Notes: generated by a model from the sequence alone, not told the origin. A stretch of DNA of 64,000 nucleotides from Ruegeria arenilitoris (GCF_013030985.1 NZ_WPYP01000001.1:682001-746000), one strand, 5' to 3'. Positions 10,329 to 21,963 are shown, counted from the stretch's first letter. Made by a program: numbers and translations.

Positions 10329-11840
10329 ATGGCCCTGACCCCCGAGTTTGACAGCTTCGCCCGCGCCTATGAGGCTGGCGAAAACCAGGTCGTCTACACC
10401 CGTCTGGCAGCCGATTTGGATACGCCCGTGTCCCTGATGCTCAAGCTGACGGGTGCGCAGAAAGACGCGTTCATGCTGGAATCAGTGACCGGTGGAGAGA
10501 TCCGCGGGCGGTATTCGATCATTGGCATGAAGCCGGACCTGATCTGGCGGTGTCGCGGGGAAACGTCGGAACTGAACCGCTCGGCTCGCTTCGATGCCGA
10601 GGCGTTCGACCCGCAGGACGGCAACCCGATGGACAACCTGCGCGCGTTGCTGGCCGAAAGCCGCATCGCACTGCCCGACGACCTGCCACAGGCTGCGGCG
10701 GGGCTGTTTGGCTATCTGGGCTATGACATGGTGCGGTTGGTCGAATACCTGCCCGACGTGAACCCCGACCCGCTGGGCCTGCCCGATGCAATCATGCTGC
10801 GCCCGTCGGTTATTGCCGTTCTGGACGGTGTCAAAGGCGAAGTCACCGTCGTGTCCCCCGCCTGGGTGGCCGAGGGGCAATCGGCCAAGGCCGCCTATGC
10901 GCAGGCCGCTGAACGTGTGATGGACGCCGTACGCGATCTGGAACGCGCCATGCCCGCCGAAACCCGTGATCTGGGCGATGCCTCCGAAATTGCGCCGCCA
11001 GTGTCGAACTTCACCAAGTCCGGCTATATAGAAGCCGTTGAAAAGGCAAAGGAATACATCCGCGCGGGTGACATCTTTCAGGTAGTTCCGGCGCAACGCT
11101 GGACGCAGGATTTCCCGCTGCCACCGTTTGCGCTCTATCGTTCTTTGCGGCGCACCAACCCGTCGCCCTTCATGTTCTATTTCAACTTCGGTGGCTTTCA
11201 GGTCGTCGGTGCCAGCCCCGAGATTCTGGTGCGGGTCTTCGGGGATGAGGTCACGATCCGCCCGATCGCTGGCACGCGCCCGCGTGGTGCGACACCCGAA
11301 GAGGACAAGGCCAACGAGGCCGATCTGCTGGCCGACAAGAAAGAACTGGCCGAGCACCTGATGCTGCTGGATCTGGGACGCAACGACACCGGTCGCGTGT
11401 CCAAGATCGGCACCGTGCGCCCGACCGAAGAGTTCATCATCGAACGCTACAGCCACGTGATGCACATCGTGTCGAACGTGGTCGGAGAGCTGGCCGAAGA
11501 CAAGGACGCGCTGGACGCCTTCTTTGCCGGGATGCCAGCTGGCACCGTCTCGGGCGCGCCGAAAGTGCGCGCGATGGAGATCATTGACGAGCTGGAGCCG
11601 GAAAAGCGCGGTGTATATGGCGGCGGTGTCGGGTATTTCAGTGCCGGTGGCGATATGGATATGTGTATCGCCCTGCGGACAGCCATCGTGAAAGACCAAA
11701 AGCTCTATATTCAGGCCGGTGGCGGCGTCGTTTACGACAGTGACCCCGAGTACGAATATATGGAGACCGTTCACAAATCGAACGCCATTCGCCGCGCCGC
11801 AGCCGATGCGGCCCGGTTCACCGGAAACGGAAACTCGTAG
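10329..11840 (+). CDS. trpE: anthranilate synthase component I
   Basis: Converts chorismate and ammonia (supplied by TrpG) to anthranilate, the first committed tryptophan step. The 503-residue protein carries the N-terminal LESVTGGEIRGRYSIIG region containing the feedback-binding LLES-like element and the chorismate-binding signatures AGDIFQVVPAQRW, IRPIAGTRPRGATPEEDKANE, LDLGRNDTGRVS and GTVSGAPKVRAMEIIDELE. No leader peptide or attenuator is visible in the 12-base gap behind the ppiD-like gene. Its partner trpG lies 3.2 kb away, beyond an islet and an opposing gene. Confidence 0.96.
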   Translation: MALTPEFDSFARAYEAGENQVVYTRLAADLDTPVSLMLKLTGAQKDAFMLESVTGGEIRGRYSIIGMKPDLIWRCRGETSELNRSARFDAEAFDPQDGNPMDNLRALLAESRIALPDDLPQAAAGLFGYLGYDMVRLVEYLPDVNPDPLGLPDAIMLRPSVIAVLDGVKGEVTVVSPAWVAEGQSAKAAYAQAAERVMDAVRDLERAMPAETRDLGDASEIAPPVSNFTKSGYIEAVEKAKEYIRAGDIFQVVPAQRWTQDFPLPPFALYRSLRRTNPSPFMFYFNFGGFQVVGASPEILVRVFGDEVTIRPIAGTRPRGATPEEDKANEADLLADKKELAEHLMLLDLGRNDTGRVSKIGTVRPTEEFIIERYSHVMHIVSNVVGELAEDKDALDAFFAGMPAGTVSGAPKVRAMEIIDELEPEKRGVYGGGVGYFSAGGDMDMCIALRTAIVKDQKLYIQAGGGVVYDSDPEYEYMETVHKSNAIRRAAADAARFTGNGNS

Positions 11841-11849
11841 CACAACTTT

Positions 11850-12528
11850 TTACTGCGTAGAGGCCGCGCCGCCGATCTTGGGCGCTTGGAAATCTTTGCA
11901 GAAATAGATGAAAACTGCGCAAGCTCCGGCACAGACGACCGCGAGAATGATCCGCTGAGGCACTGTGCCTCGGCGATTGGGCGGCAAGGAAATCAGCATT
12001 CCAATCGACGCAATGATCGGCACGCCCAGTATGACCCATACGTCAGCTGACACGACATCGAAGATCGTACGATTGATGTAGTGCTGCACTTCATTGAAAA
12101 TATTAGGCCAAGTTTCGAATTTCAGGCGAAGCGCCCAGCTGGAGAAATTGAACAGGCTGATAAATGCAACGCAATAGAACCATGTAATAAACAATGACGC
12201 GACCCATGTTGCGACACAGTTCTCGCGCTTGGCCTACCCCCAGCCACTCAGTTTTGCCGCCACGACGCCAATGATGGTTCCGACCCAACTGAGTCCAAGC
12301 AGGGACGCGAACCCCACAAAAATCAGAATTGTTGTATTGTTGGACGCTACGGGCAACATTCCAAGGAAGGCAAAAAAGTGGAAAGGTATTAAATACCAAA
12401 CAGCTTTAGTTGCAGTTTCCAGCGTTTTTCTTTTTCCCTTTGTCCTCGACAAACGGGTTCCCGCTTTCCGAAACTAGGGAAAGGAAAGACGGAAACGCCT
12501 TCAGGATGTTCTCCATCTCTTTCGACAT
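11850..12528 (-). pseudogene. membrane protein gene apparently broken by a frameshift and an in-frame amber codon
   Basis: From the ATG at 12528 (MSKEMENILKAFPSFLSLVS) the frame stops after 40 codons at 12406. The adjacent frame, entered at the A-runs complementary to 12425-12435, continues as TLETATKAVWYLIPFHFFAF through two hydrophobic segments to a TAG at 12234-12236. Past that TAG, in the same frame, it goes on (AKRENCVATWVASLFITWFY) for about 128 codons with three further hydrophobic segments to a stop at 11850. Removing one base from an A5 run and reading through the TAG gives one protein of about 225 residues with five membrane segments. The ATG lies 3 bases past the stop of the upstream gene, which suggests coupling. 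No family recognised. Alternatives are recoding, a sequencing error, or separate small genes. Confidence 0.55.
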
Positions 12529-12531
12529 AGC

Positions 12532-13074
12532 CTATTGCTGCCAGTGAAATCTGATAAACGCGCTTTGGCGTTTGTTTTCTATCTGTTGAAAGTGGAACTC
12601 TGTTACTGTTGGTTGCCATTCACCCTTCTTCGCAGCGTTCTTTGCTGCCTTTATTTGGGCTTTTGCCCCTCCGAACCAACGTTTCGAATACTCTCCGGTT
12701 GGAATGGGCGCGGCCAACTCCAGGCACAAGCCACTGTCCGAGGGCACGTCATGCAAACTGATCTCAACCGAACTGACCACCAGATTCGGCGTCTTGTCCG
12801 GGTTGGCGTCGTCAGGGTCCGGCAGGCTGGCAATGGCTGGGTTGGGTAAGAGAATCTGTGCTATTTCATAAGCTGTTTGTTCAATGATGAACTTCCTTTT
12901 AGGGCTTACAACAACGTTTACCAGCTCAGTGTAAACGGAGCCGGACACCCATTTTCCCCGCTCGTTCGTCAGACGCCCCGTATGGTGGCAGCCGCTGGTT
13001 CCCTGGAATACAAAGTGGAATTGTTTGTCCAAGACCGGAGTACGTAAAAGCTCGCGCTCATCCGAATGCGCCAA
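12532..13074 (-). CDS. hypothetical protein of the two-gene islet
   Basis: A 180-residue soluble protein (TTG start as given) including FVFQGTSGCHHTGRLTNERG and a Lys/Ala-rich stretch near residue 145 (KAQIKAAKNAAKKGEW). No known domain was recognised. The start is uncertain: no ribosome-binding site precedes the TTG, and the open frame extends upstream to a stop at 13114-13116 with sensible-looking residues (EEKYFCETNKFVLAHSDE) but no ATG. An out-of-frame ATG at 13112 suggests a possible small indel. Codon and base use are AT-richer than in neighbouring trp genes, consistent with transfer. It probably forms an operon with the broken membrane-protein gene downstream. Confidence 0.5.
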   Translation of the reverse strand: MAHSDERELLRTPVLDKQFHFVFQGTSGCHHTGRLTNERGKWVSGSVYTELVNVVVSPKRKFIIEQTAYEIAQILLPNPAIASLPDPDDANPDKTPNLVVSSVEISLHDVPSDSGLCLELAAPIPTGEYSKRWFGGAKAQIKAAKNAAKKGEWQPTVTEFHFQQIENKRQSAFIRFHWQQ

Positions 13075-13144
13075 TACAAACTTGTTGGTTTCGCAAAAGT
13101 ACTTCTCTTCATACTAATATCTAAACCATGTACGCGGGTATTCA

Positions 13145-13163
13145 CCAAATCCAAGGGATTTGG
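13145..13163. repeat. inverted repeat beside the islet
   Basis: An 8-bp perfect stem (CCAAATCC / GGATTTGG) with a 3-base loop, between the islet and the polysaccharide deacetylase gene. There is no T-run on either side, so it is not a clear terminator. It could mark an islet boundary but no direct repeats were found. Confidence 0.35.
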
Positions 13164-13247
13164 CGCCACGAAAGAATCGTCACAAGAACGTCCTTTGTTT
13201 TCATCAACCGATTAAAATAAATTCCTGGGTGACTACTCAGGCCGAAT

Positions 13248-14819
13248 TTATTTTGCGTTATTCATCATCACTGCGGAAATCGGAGCCATTGCGACGCGGT
13301 TGCCCCGGTCCTCGAGCCCCCATAGCAACAGGGCCGAAATCGTGTCGGGGCGCAGGCGGCCCAGCATCACGACAGTTCCTTCCTGCCCGGCGCGGAACGC
13401 GGCCTGATCCAGGAAACGGCGCATGATCTTGGGGTCCTGACGCGCGCCATCGATATCCCGGAAGATCACGCCCGAGGGCACGCCATTGCGGGCGGCCAGC
13501 TTTTGCACGGTGTTCAACCCGTTATCCTGCGTGATCAGCCCACGCCCGGTCCCCGCGGCAATCGCGGCCACCTGGTCGGCCAGCTTTCGGTTGCCCTGGA
13601 TGCCCGAGTCCACGCCTTCGAGGATACCAACCGTTTCCGGCAGTTCTTCGAGCCAAACGGCCAAAGATACTTCGGCATCCTGCGCGCTGGCGGCTTCGGG
13701 CAGATCGGCCAGCGCCAGAACTTCGAAACCGGCCTCGCGGTGCCGGTTCATCTTTTCGGCAGCCTCCGGATCAGAGGGGCTGACCGCAAAGGTCAGCGGG
13801 TACGGGAAGTCCTGCAAGGCCTCGGCACCGTAAGCGCCCTCATCGTCGATCAGGATGATGGACATCAGGGGCTTGGCCTCGGGGTTATCAAATTCGGCCG
13901 CATAAGCCTCGATCGGCTTGCCCGGAGCCAGCAGATCCGTGCCAGTTTCAGTGGCCTGAGCGGAATCATCACGTTCGGTCAGGGGCACAACGCGCGTGCC
14001 AACACTCGGAACAGTGACGGCTTCACCTTCTCCTCCGATCTGGGGAACGGACGCAATACGAGGCAGATCGCGTGGCGCTGTGTCTTCGTCACCTTCGACG
14101 GCAATTGGGCTGTTTTCAAACGGGTTTTCTTCTGCCTCAGTCACCTCAGTGTCGGCCACATCGGGTTCAGCGTCCGGAGCGGCCTCGGATTCGGTTTCAG
14201 GCACACCCTCGGAATCGGGTTGAGGTTCGACCTTAGCGATTTCGGGTTCCGTCTCGGTCTCAACCTCTGCAACTTCGGGTTCAGGCTGGACCGCGGCTTC
14301 GGCGACTTCAGGCTGGACAGCAGCTTCGGCAACTTCAGGCTGCGCCTCAACCTCGACAACCGGTTCGGGCTGGGCTTCGGGCGCGTCCAGCGACACTTCA
14401 GGCAAGGTCTCGACGCTGGGTGATCCCTGCACCAGCGGCGGTGCCTGCGGCGCAACAGGTGCTTCTGTGGAAACACTAACCGGTGCTGAAGGCACTGCAG
14501 CAGGCTCATCGACCTGTGCGGCAGGCGCTGTCATCTCGGGCTGAGCTTCAGGCTCGATCTCGACATCCGACAATTCGGCCAGTGTGTCGGTCTGGTCAAA
14601 GTCGGATTCGGGTTCGGTTGGCGGCAGGTCCAACAGATCGGCATCGCCAACGGTATCCGTCGCCTCTCCGGAGGTTTCGGAAACTTCTACCGCCTCGGGT
14701 TGCGGAGCGGACACGGCCACTTCCGGTTTTTTCGTCAGAGGCGTGTTCAGAGACACCACTGCCCCCAACACTAGGACAACGACCGTTCCCACGATCATCC
14801 CGCTGACAAATCCGCCCAT
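13248..14819 (-). CDS. divergent polysaccharide deacetylase family protein with long acidic linker
   Basis: A 523-residue envelope protein. Residues about 5-25 form a membrane anchor ([20 protein letters not shown]). Residues about 35-280 are a low-complexity linker rich in Glu, Pro, Val and Ala with near-repeats of the type [11 protein letters not shown]. The C-terminal 220 residues match the divergent polysaccharide deacetylase domain ([52 protein letters not shown]), usually thought to act on cell-wall or surface polysaccharide. The ATG at 14819 is preferred to the frame from 15065 because it sits right before the anchor and behind GAGAGG. It is divergent from trpG. Confidence 0.82.
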   Translation of the reverse strand: MGGFVSGMIVGTVVVLVLGAVVSLNTPLTKKPEVAVSAPQPEAVEVSETSGEATDTVGDADLLDLPPTEPESDFDQTDTLAELSDVEIEPEAQPEMTAPAAQVDEPAAVPSAPVSVSTEAPVAPQAPPLVQGSPSVETLPEVSLDAPEAQPEPVVEVEAQPEVAEAAVQPEVAEAAVQPEPEVAEVETETEPEIAKVEPQPDSEGVPETESEAAPDAEPDVADTEVTEAEENPFENSPIAVEGDEDTAPRDLPRIASVPQIGGEGEAVTVPSVGTRVVPLTERDDSAQATETGTDLLAPGKPIEAYAAEFDNPEAKPLMSIILIDDEGAYGAEALQDFPYPLTFAVSPSDPEAAEKMNRHREAGFEVLALADLPEAASAQDAEVSLAVWLEELPETVGILEGVDSGIQGNRKLADQVAAIAAGTGRGLITQDNGLNTVQKLAARNGVPSGVIFRDIDGARQDPKIMRRFLDQAAFRAGQEGTVVMLGRLRPDTISALLLWGLEDRGNRVAMAPISAVMMNNAK

Positions 14820-15014
14820 ACCAATTGCCTCTCGTCCTGGTCCTGCTTCGATCGCATATTCGCCGTCTGCTGCGGCATTTACTTGCCTCGGCACCTGGAA
14901 CCGGATGTCCCCTTGACGCTGCCGCGCAAGCCTGAGCATGTATGTCCCGACATTATACCGTGGCTCGGGGCTGTATCGCCAGCCCGAAATGCCCAAGCCG
15001 AGACAAGTGCCCAA

Positions 15015-15592
<578 letters not shown>

Positions 15593-15596
<4 letters not shown>

Positions 15597-16612
15597 GCGA
15601 CGCTCTGAAACCGCTGATCGGAGCCGCCGCCGACCGGCCTTTGACCCGCGACGAGGCCGAGCAGGCCTTTGGCATCCTGTTTGAAGGCGAAGCCACGCCC
15701 AGCCAGATTGGCGGGCTTTTGATGGCAATGCGCACCCGAGGTGAAACGGTCGAAGAATACGCCGCCGCCGCTGCCGTCATGCGTGCAAAGTGCCATGCGG
15801 TCAAAGCCCCTGACGGAGCGATGGACATCGTCGGCACCGGGGGCGACGGCAAGGGCACGCTGAACATCTCGACCGCTACGGCCTTTGTTGTGGCCGGGGC
15901 CGGAGTGACCGTTGCGAAACACGGCAACCGCAATCTCAGCTCGAAATCCGGGGCTGCGGATGCTTTGGGGCAGCTGGGCATCAACGTGATGGTCGGCCCG
16001 GAAGTGGTTGAAAACGCTTTGGAAGAGGTCGGTATCGGTTTCATGATGGCTCCGATGCACCACCCGGCCATCGCCCATGTCATGCCCTCGCGGCAAGAGC
16101 TTGGGACCCGCACGATATTCAACATCCTCGGCCCGCTCACCAACCCGGCCGGCGTCAAACGCCAACTGACCGGAGCGTTCAACCGCGATTTGATCCGGCC
16201 CATGGCGGAAACGCTGGGCCTGCTCGGCTCGGACCGCGCATGGCTGGTACATGGATCGGATGGCACCGATGAACTGACCATCACCGGCATCAGCTGGGTG
16301 GCTGCGCTTGAGGACGGCATTGTCAAAGAGGTTGAGCTTCACCCCGAAGACGCAGGCCTGCCGGTGCATCCGTTCGAGGATATCCTCGGCGGCACGCCCG
16401 AAGAAAACGCCGTCGCCTTCCGCGCGCTGCTGGACGGGCAGCCATCGGCCTATCGTGATGCGGTGCTGTTGAACTCTGCCGCCGCTCTGGTCGTCGCAGA
16501 TGCGGCCAGTGACCTTAAGGACGGGGTTGCCAAAGCCGTCGAAAGCATAGACAGCGGAAAAGCCAAAGAAAAAATCGCCGCACTGGCCCGAATGACTCAG
16601 GAGGCCGCATGA
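15593..16612 (+). CDS. trpD: anthranilate phosphoribosyltransferase
   Basis: Transfers phosphoribose from PRPP to anthranilate. The 339-residue protein shows the glycine-rich PRPP motif [40 protein letters not shown], and [12 protein letters not shown]. It overlaps trpG and trpC by four bases at each end, so trpG-D-C translation is coupled. Confidence 0.96.
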
Positions 16613-17421
16613 CAGAGACGGTACTGGACAAGATCAAAGCCTATAAACTGGAGGAAGTTGCCGCTGACAAGGCAGAGAAACCTCTGGACCTTCTGGAAGG
16701 TGAGGCACAAATAGCTCCTGAGGTTCGTGGCTTTGCAGCCGCACTGCAAAAGGCAACGCGCAAGGGCTATGGTCTGATCGCCGAGGTTAAGAAAGCCAGC
16801 CCTTCCAAAGGGTTGATCCGCCCCGACTTCGATCCGCCCGCGCTGGCCAAAGCCTATGAAGACGGCGGCGCGGCCTGCTTGTCGGTGCTGACCGATACGC
16901 CCAGCTTTCAGGGCGCCAAGGAATACCTGACCGCCGCCCGCGCCGCCACATCGCTGCCCGCACTGCGCAAGGATTTCATGTACGACCCCTATCAGGTGAT
17001 CGAAGCGCGCGCTTTGGGCGCGGATTGCATTCTGATCATCATGGCCTCGGTCGAAGACAGTCAAGCGGCCGAACTGGAGCAAACCGCGTTCGACTGGGGC
17101 ATGGACGTTCTGATCGAGGTTCATGACGAGGCCGAACTGGAGCGTGCAACGCAGCTGAAAAGCCCACTGATCGGGATAAACAACCGCAATCTCAAGACTT
17201 TCGAGACCTCGCTTGATACCACGCGCCGGTTGTCGAAACTGGTGCCGGGTGACCGGACCATTGTATGCGAAAGCGGTCTAAGCACACCCGAAGACCTGGC
17301 CGATATCGCCCGCTATGGCGCGCGCTGCTTCCTGATCGGTGAAAGCCTGATGCGTCAGGACGATGTCACAGCGGCCACACGTCAATTGCTGGCAAACCCG
17401 CTAATTCCCGGAGTGATGTGA
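16609..17421 (+). CDS. trpC: indole-3-glycerol phosphate synthase
   Basis: Ring closure of the anthranilate-derived intermediate to indole-3-glycerol phosphate. The 270-residue TIM barrel has [47 protein letters not shown] and [12 protein letters not shown] with the active-site lysines and glutamates. It is monofunctional (no fused TrpF). Overlaps the start of moaC. Confidence 0.96.
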   Translation: MTETVLDKIKAYKLEEVAADKAEKPLDLLEGEAQIAPEVRGFAAALQKATRKGYGLIAEVKKASPSKGLIRPDFDPPALAKAYEDGGAACLSVLTDTPSFQGAKEYLTAARAATSLPALRKDFMYDPYQVIEARALGADCILIIMASVEDSQAAELEQTAFDWGMDVLIEVHDEAELERATQLKSPLIGINNRNLKTFETSLDTTRRLSKLVPGDRTIVCESGLSTPEDLADIARYGARCFLIGESLMRQDDVTAATRQLLANPLIPGVM

Positions 17422-17894
17422 TGCCTCTGACCCATTTTGACGCGCAAGGACAGGCTCATATGGTCGATGTGTCGGACAAGGCCGTCACGGACCGGGTGGC
17501 GGTTGCCGCCGCGCATATCAAAATGGCGCAGGAAACCTTTGATCTGATCTCGGAAGGCCGCGCCAAGAAGGGTGACGTTCTCGGCGTCGCGCGTTTGGCC
17601 GGGATCATGGGGGCAAAGAGAACGCCCGACCTGATCCCGTTGTGCCACCCCCTGCCAGTGACCAAAGTGGCCGTTGAGTTAACCCTGGACCCCGACCTGC
17701 CCGGCGTCCAGATCGAGGCAACCGTCAAGACCTCGGGCCAGACCGGGGTTGAGATGGAGGCGCTGACCGCAGCCTCAACCGCCGCGCTGACCGTCTATGA
17801 CATGACCAAGGCCGTCGATAAGGCGATGGAAATCGGCGGCATCCGGGTTCTGTTAAAAGACGGCGGAAAATCAGGGCGTTACGAGGCGAAATGA
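17421..17894 (+). CDS. moaC: cyclic pyranopterin monophosphate synthase
   Basis: Second step of molybdenum-cofactor synthesis, forming cPMP. The 157-residue protein has [33 protein letters not shown] and [20 protein letters not shown], all MoaC hallmarks. ATG at 17421 overlaps the trpC stop by one base (TGATG); a GTG one codon earlier (17418) is also possible. The CGGAG within the trpC end serves as its ribosome-binding site. Confidence 0.95.
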   Translation: MPLTHFDAQGQAHMVDVSDKAVTDRVAVAAAHIKMAQETFDLISEGRAKKGDVLGVARLAGIMGAKRTPDLIPLCHPLPVTKVAVELTLDPDLPGVQIEATVKTSGQTGVEMEALTAASTAALTVYDMTKAVDKAMEIGGIRVLLKDGGKSGRYEAK

Positions 17895-19063
17895 TTACGG
17901 TCGAAGACGCTCGGGCGCTGCTGTTTGATCTCGTTTCCCCGCTGGACGTCGAAACGGTTCCGCTTGTCGAAGCCGCCGGGCGTGTATTGGCACAGGATGT
18001 CAGCGCCACCCGCGATCAGCCGCCTTTTGCCGCGTCCTCGATGGATGGCTATGCGCTCAAATCGGCCGAGGTCGAATTGCACGCCATGTTCAAGGTCATT
18101 GGTGAATCCGCGGCCGGACGTCGGTTCGAAGGCACCGTCGGACCGGGTCAAGCTGTGCGTATCTTCACCGGCGCACCGGTGCCAGAAGGCGCGGATTTCG
18201 TTGTTATTCAGGAAGATACCGACCGTCGTGGTGATCTGCTGACAATCACGGACGAGCCAGGATCCAAGTCAAACATCCGCCCTGCCGGTATAGACTTCCA
18301 AACTGGCACCCAAATCTCGGCCCCTCGCGTTTTGCGCCCCGAGGACGTCGCGTTGATGGCGGCTATGAACATCCCGACTGCGCCGGTTACGCGTAAGCCC
18401 GTCGTTGCACTGATCTCGACCGGGGATGAACTGGTCATGCCGGGCGAGACTCCAGGACCGGACCAGATCATCGCCTCGAACACATTTGGCCTGAAAGCCC
18501 TGCTTGAAAATGCTGGTGCGCAGGTGCGCATCCTGCCGATTGCGCGCGACACCATCGCTTCTCTTGAAACCGCCTTTGGGCTGGCGGAAGGGGCCGATCT
18601 GGTTGTCACTATCGGTGGCGCGTCGGTTGGCGAATATGATCTGGTTGCCGATGTCTCGCAATCGCTGGGGATGGAGCGGTCCTTCTACAAGATCCGTATG
18701 CGTCCGGGAAAACCTCTGATGGCTGGGCGGCTGGGCGATTCCGCGATGGTTGGACTGCCGGGAAACCCTGTGAGTGCAATGGTTTGCGGTTACCTCTTCC
18801 TGATTCCGATGGTGCGGCGGATGCTGGGGATTGAACAGGCACTGACCCCGTTTCAGCGGGCTATTCTGGCCGAGCCGATTGGCGAAAACGGTCCGCGCGA
18901 GCACTACATGCGCGCGATACTGGACCACACGGGCATTCGCGCGTGTGCGGATCAGGACAGTTCTCTGCTGAGTGTTCTGGCGCAGGCGAACGCACTTTTG
19001 GTGCGCGAACCACATGATCCGGCGCGCGCTGCCGGGGATGAGGTTCTGTACCTGCCGATCTGA
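17891..19063 (+). CDS. moeA: molybdopterin molybdenumtransferase
   Basis: Inserts molybdate into adenylated molybdopterin. The 390-residue protein has the MoeA start ([20 protein letters not shown]), [30 protein letters not shown], the MPT-binding [11 protein letters not shown] and [17 protein letters not shown]. Overlaps moaC by four bases (ATGA). It is the last gene before the lexA promoter. Confidence 0.96.
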   Translation: MITVEDARALLFDLVSPLDVETVPLVEAAGRVLAQDVSATRDQPPFAASSMDGYALKSAEVELHAMFKVIGESAAGRRFEGTVGPGQAVRIFTGAPVPEGADFVVIQEDTDRRGDLLTITDEPGSKSNIRPAGIDFQTGTQISAPRVLRPEDVALMAAMNIPTAPVTRKPVVALISTGDELVMPGETPGPDQIIASNTFGLKALLENAGAQVRILPIARDTIASLETAFGLAEGADLVVTIGGASVGEYDLVADVSQSLGMERSFYKIRMRPGKPLMAGRLGDSAMVGLPGNPVSAMVCGYLFLIPMVRRMLGIEQALTPFQRAILAEPIGENGPREHYMRAILDHTGIRACADQDSSLLSVLAQANALLVREPHDPARAAGDEVLYLPI

Positions 19064-19079
19064 ACCACGCTCAAATCCG

Positions 19080-19108
19080 TTGACACAAAACGTGAACATG
19101 CGTAGAAC
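19080..19108 (+). promoter_or_regulatory. lexA promoter with overlapping SOS box
   Basis: A -35 element TTGACA (19080-19085), a 17-base spacer and a -10 element TAGAAC (19103-19108). An alphaproteobacterial LexA box GAAC-N7-GAAC spans 19094-19108, covering the -10 hexamer. This predicts autorepression of lexA, the usual arrangement. Located 34-62 bases before the lexA ATG. Confidence 0.8.
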
Positions 19109-19141
19109 AAAAGAAAACGCATGACCGACGAGGTGTGAGCA

Positions 19142-19840
19142 ATGCTGACCAAGAAGCAGTTGGATTTGTTGGAATTCATCCACAAACGCGTTCAGGCGGA
19201 CGGCGTTCCGCCCAGTTTCGATGAAATGAAAGCCGCGCTGGATCTGCGCTCGAAATCCGGTATCCACCGCCTGATCACGGCGCTGGAAGAACGCGGCTTT
19301 ATCCGCCGCCTCGCCCACCGAGCCCGCGCCATTGAGATTGTCAAACTGCCCGAAAGTCTGGGCGGCGAGCCGACGGCCGCCTTTAAACCGCGTGTTATCG
19401 AAGGCGACAAGCCCGAGGGCCCGCGCCCGGCGAATTTCGAACCGGTCACTGTGGACGCCATGGAACTGCCGGTGATGGGCCGCATCGCCGCAGGTGTCCC
19501 GATTGAGGCGATCAGCCATGTCTCGCACCGCGTTGCCGTTCCGGGCAGCATGGTCTCGGGCAAAGGTGAGCATTATGCGCTGGAAGTTCGCGGGGATTCC
19601 ATGATCGACGCGGGCATCAATGACGGTGACGTTGTGGTCATCCGCGAAACCAAGGTGGCGGATAACGGCGACATCGTTGTGGCGCTGGTCGAGGATCAGG
19701 AAGCCACGCTGAAACGGTTCTTCCGGCGCGGCAACGCCATCGCACTCGAGGCTGCAAACCCCGCCTATGAAACCCGCGTTCTACCCGAGGACAAGGTCAA
19801 GGTTCAGGGCCGACTGGTCGGGCTGATCCGCAGCTACTGA
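19142..19840 (+). CDS. lexA: LexA repressor (SOS regulator)
   Basis: SOS-response repressor with self-cleavage stimulated by RecA. The 232-residue protein has an N-terminal winged helix ([20 protein letters not shown], residues 4-23; [16 protein letters not shown]), the cleavage site A117-G118 in GRIAAGVP, catalytic Ser153 (RGDSMIDAG) and Lys191 (ATLKRF). Starts behind GAGG. Its 3' end overlaps the comEC 3' end by 7 bases on the other strand, with no terminator between them. Confidence 0.96.
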   Translation: MLTKKQLDLLEFIHKRVQADGVPPSFDEMKAALDLRSKSGIHRLITALEERGFIRRLAHRARAIEIVKLPESLGGEPTAAFKPRVIEGDKPEGPRPANFEPVTVDAMELPVMGRIAAGVPIEAISHVSHRVAVPGSMVSGKGEHYALEVRGDSMIDAGINDGDVVVIRETKVADNGDIVVALVEDQEATLKRFFRRGNAIALEAANPAYETRVLPEDKVKVQGRLVGLIRSY

Positions 19841-21885
19841 GTTTGTTTTTCACGATGGTTCCCGGCCATTTCCGGGGACCACAAACGATGGCCAATGGCT
19901 TCTCGGCTGGTTGTTATGCGACCGTTCGAGACAGCCAGGCTCCCGGTCTCTTTCAATCGATCCGGGTCGAAAAGGCCGCAATCACCATTCAAATCCAAGG
20001 GAACTGCCGAGACAACGATCTGGTTCTTTCGACATTCCTCGAACCCTTGTGCAGCACGTTTTCCGGTTACATGGACCAGTTCCTTGCCCTGCCAGACATA
20101 CCGCTGAATCCCGCCTGACGGGTCGGGCCAGCGACGGGCAGCATTCATCTGATCCACGCCATCCCCGTCATTTTCCAGCCAAACAGTCGCAATAAACCCG
20201 CTGCCCTTTTCCTTGCTGAGCGCACGACCGTTTTCAGTCATTACGCCCACCAACCCTCCGGAATCCGCAATCAGAACCTCGGGGCGGTGCCCCTGCCCCC
20301 AAAGCAAAAAGGCCGCCACCACCGGGGCAGCTCCAACCCATTTCGCCCGCCCGCGCCTCAGCGCCAGCCACAAGGCACCCAGCGCAAACATCGGTAAAAC
20401 ATAGTGCGGCGGACTGACGACGTATCCTTGCGCGCCATCCAGACCGGACACCTTGTCCGAGACGATCAAAATCCACTGCAACCCCAGTCCCATGACATGC
20501 AGCGCCAATGCTTCCAGCCCGAACGGGGCCAACAGCGCCGCAACAAAAGCTGCCGGTACCACAACCATGCCCATCACCGGAACCGACAACATGTTCGCCA
20601 GCAGCCCGTAATGCGACATCGTGTTGAAATGCGCCGCCCCTATTGGAGCCGTCGCCAGACCTGCAATGGCCGAGGACAAGAGCAACCCCGCCACAGGTTT
20701 CGTCCATTTCGGCCCCGGCATCGGCCCATAACCCCGCAATTGACCGAACACCGCGACAAGCGCGGTCGTCGCGGCAAAAGACATCTGAAACCCGGGGCTC
20801 AGCAGAGATTCGGGACGCAGCACCAAGACGATCAAAGCAGCCACCGCAACGACTCGCAGGGAAATTGCGCGACGGTCGATCAGAATGGCCCCAAGCATGA
20901 CGCTGGCCATGACAAAGGCCCGCTCGGTGGCGACATTACCGCCGGACAACATCAGGTAGATGACCGCCGCAACCAACGCGCAGAGCGCCGCCAGCTTGCG
21001 AACAGGCAGGCGCAAGGCCACGGCGGGAATCGCAGACAGGGCCAGTCGGAAGACCAAGTAGACGAACCCGGTCAGCAGGCCCATATGCAGGCCGGATATC
21101 GCCAGCAAATGCGCAAGGTTTGATGCGCGCAGCGATTTCAGCGTCTCCTGCCCCATACCACTACGGTCGCCAGTTGTGACCGCCGCAGCGAACCCTCCGA
21201 TCTCACCAGGCAGGATTGAACGCACCCTCTGCGAGATCGCCATCCGCAATGCCGTGACGCGCACCCCTTCGGTCGCCTCTTCCGGTCGCGCAATCGTCAT
21301 CACCGGCACGCGTGTGTATCCAACCGCCCCAAGACGCTGAAACCAAGCGTGACGGCGGAAATCGAACCCTCCGGGCTCGACCGGGCCTTGTGGCGGCGAC
21401 AGGTGGCCTGTGGTCATGATCCTTTGGCCCGGCGCAAGTGAGGCCGGATCGCCGTGCAAGGAAAGCCGGACGCGCTGCGGTCTGCGGTCCTTGGGCACAT
21501 CCCCTATGCGCACCTGATCCAGCGTCACCCGCAACGCGTCCGAGGCAGAGCGGTCCATGGCTACGACCCGCCCCTCGACCGGGCCGTAATAGCGCCAGGA
21601 TAGAACCGGCTCTGCGACCGAGTGGGCCCGCGCGCCGGCCAGTACAAAGCCAGCCGCAATCAGCGCACCCCCCATTGCCAACGCAGCCCAGCCGGTTCGC
21701 ATCTTGCGACCGGTCATGACAAGAACCAACGTCAGCGCCAGCAGGCACGAATACACCTGCCAACCCGGTTCAAACCGGAGACTGAAGTACAGACCAATAC
21801 CGACAGCCAGACATACCGGAGACCACTGGAACAAATACCCTGTCTGGTTCAGCAATGCGGCCTCGACCCGTGCCAGAACACGCAT
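19834..21885 (-). CDS. comEC: ComEC/Rec2-family DNA uptake channel protein
   Basis: Inner-membrane channel for single-stranded DNA import in natural transformation. The 683-residue protein has an N-terminal membrane/OB-like region (about 1-200) and a competence domain with [57 protein letters not shown] and many hydrophobic segments. No HxHxDH metallo-beta-lactamase motif is visible in the C-terminus, so the nuclease-like domain of some ComEC proteins appears absent. Start ATG at 21885 follows GGGGGCAACC. Confidence 0.88.
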   Translation of the reverse strand: MRVLARVEAALLNQTGYLFQWSPVCLAVGIGLYFSLRFEPGWQVYSCLLALTLVLVMTGRKMRTGWAALAMGGALIAAGFVLAGARAHSVAEPVLSWRYYGPVEGRVVAMDRSASDALRVTLDQVRIGDVPKDRRPQRVRLSLHGDPASLAPGQRIMTTGHLSPPQGPVEPGGFDFRRHAWFQRLGAVGYTRVPVMTIARPEEATEGVRVTALRMAISQRVRSILPGEIGGFAAAVTTGDRSGMGQETLKSLRASNLAHLLAISGLHMGLLTGFVYLVFRLALSAIPAVALRLPVRKLAALCALVAAVIYLMLSGGNVATERAFVMASVMLGAILIDRRAISLRVVAVAALIVLVLRPESLLSPGFQMSFAATTALVAVFGQLRGYGPMPGPKWTKPVAGLLLSSAIAGLATAPIGAAHFNTMSHYGLLANMLSVPVMGMVVVPAAFVAALLAPFGLEALALHVMGLGLQWILIVSDKVSGLDGAQGYVVSPPHYVLPMFALGALWLALRRGRAKWVGAAPVVAAFLLWGQGHRPEVLIADSGGLVGVMTENGRALSKEKGSGFIATVWLENDGDGVDQMNAARRWPDPSGGIQRYVWQGKELVHVTGKRAAQGFEECRKNQIVVSAVPLDLNGDCGLFDPDRLKETGSLAVSNGRITTSREAIGHRLWSPEMAGNHREKQTQ

Positions 21886-21963
21886 GGTTGCCCCCGTCCT
21901 TCGGGCTCGTTAGACAGACGCCAAACTATGCCAGACACGGTTACCAAAAGGTTAATCCATACA

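Noticed and set aside
12389-12619. 76-codon minus-strand frame spanning the junction of the two islet genes
   Set aside because: It lies in the third frame across two better-supported coding segments.
13248-14819. Repeat units in the deacetylase gene as a CRISPR-like array
   Set aside because: The repeats are in frame, encode a low-complexity protein linker and have no spacers.
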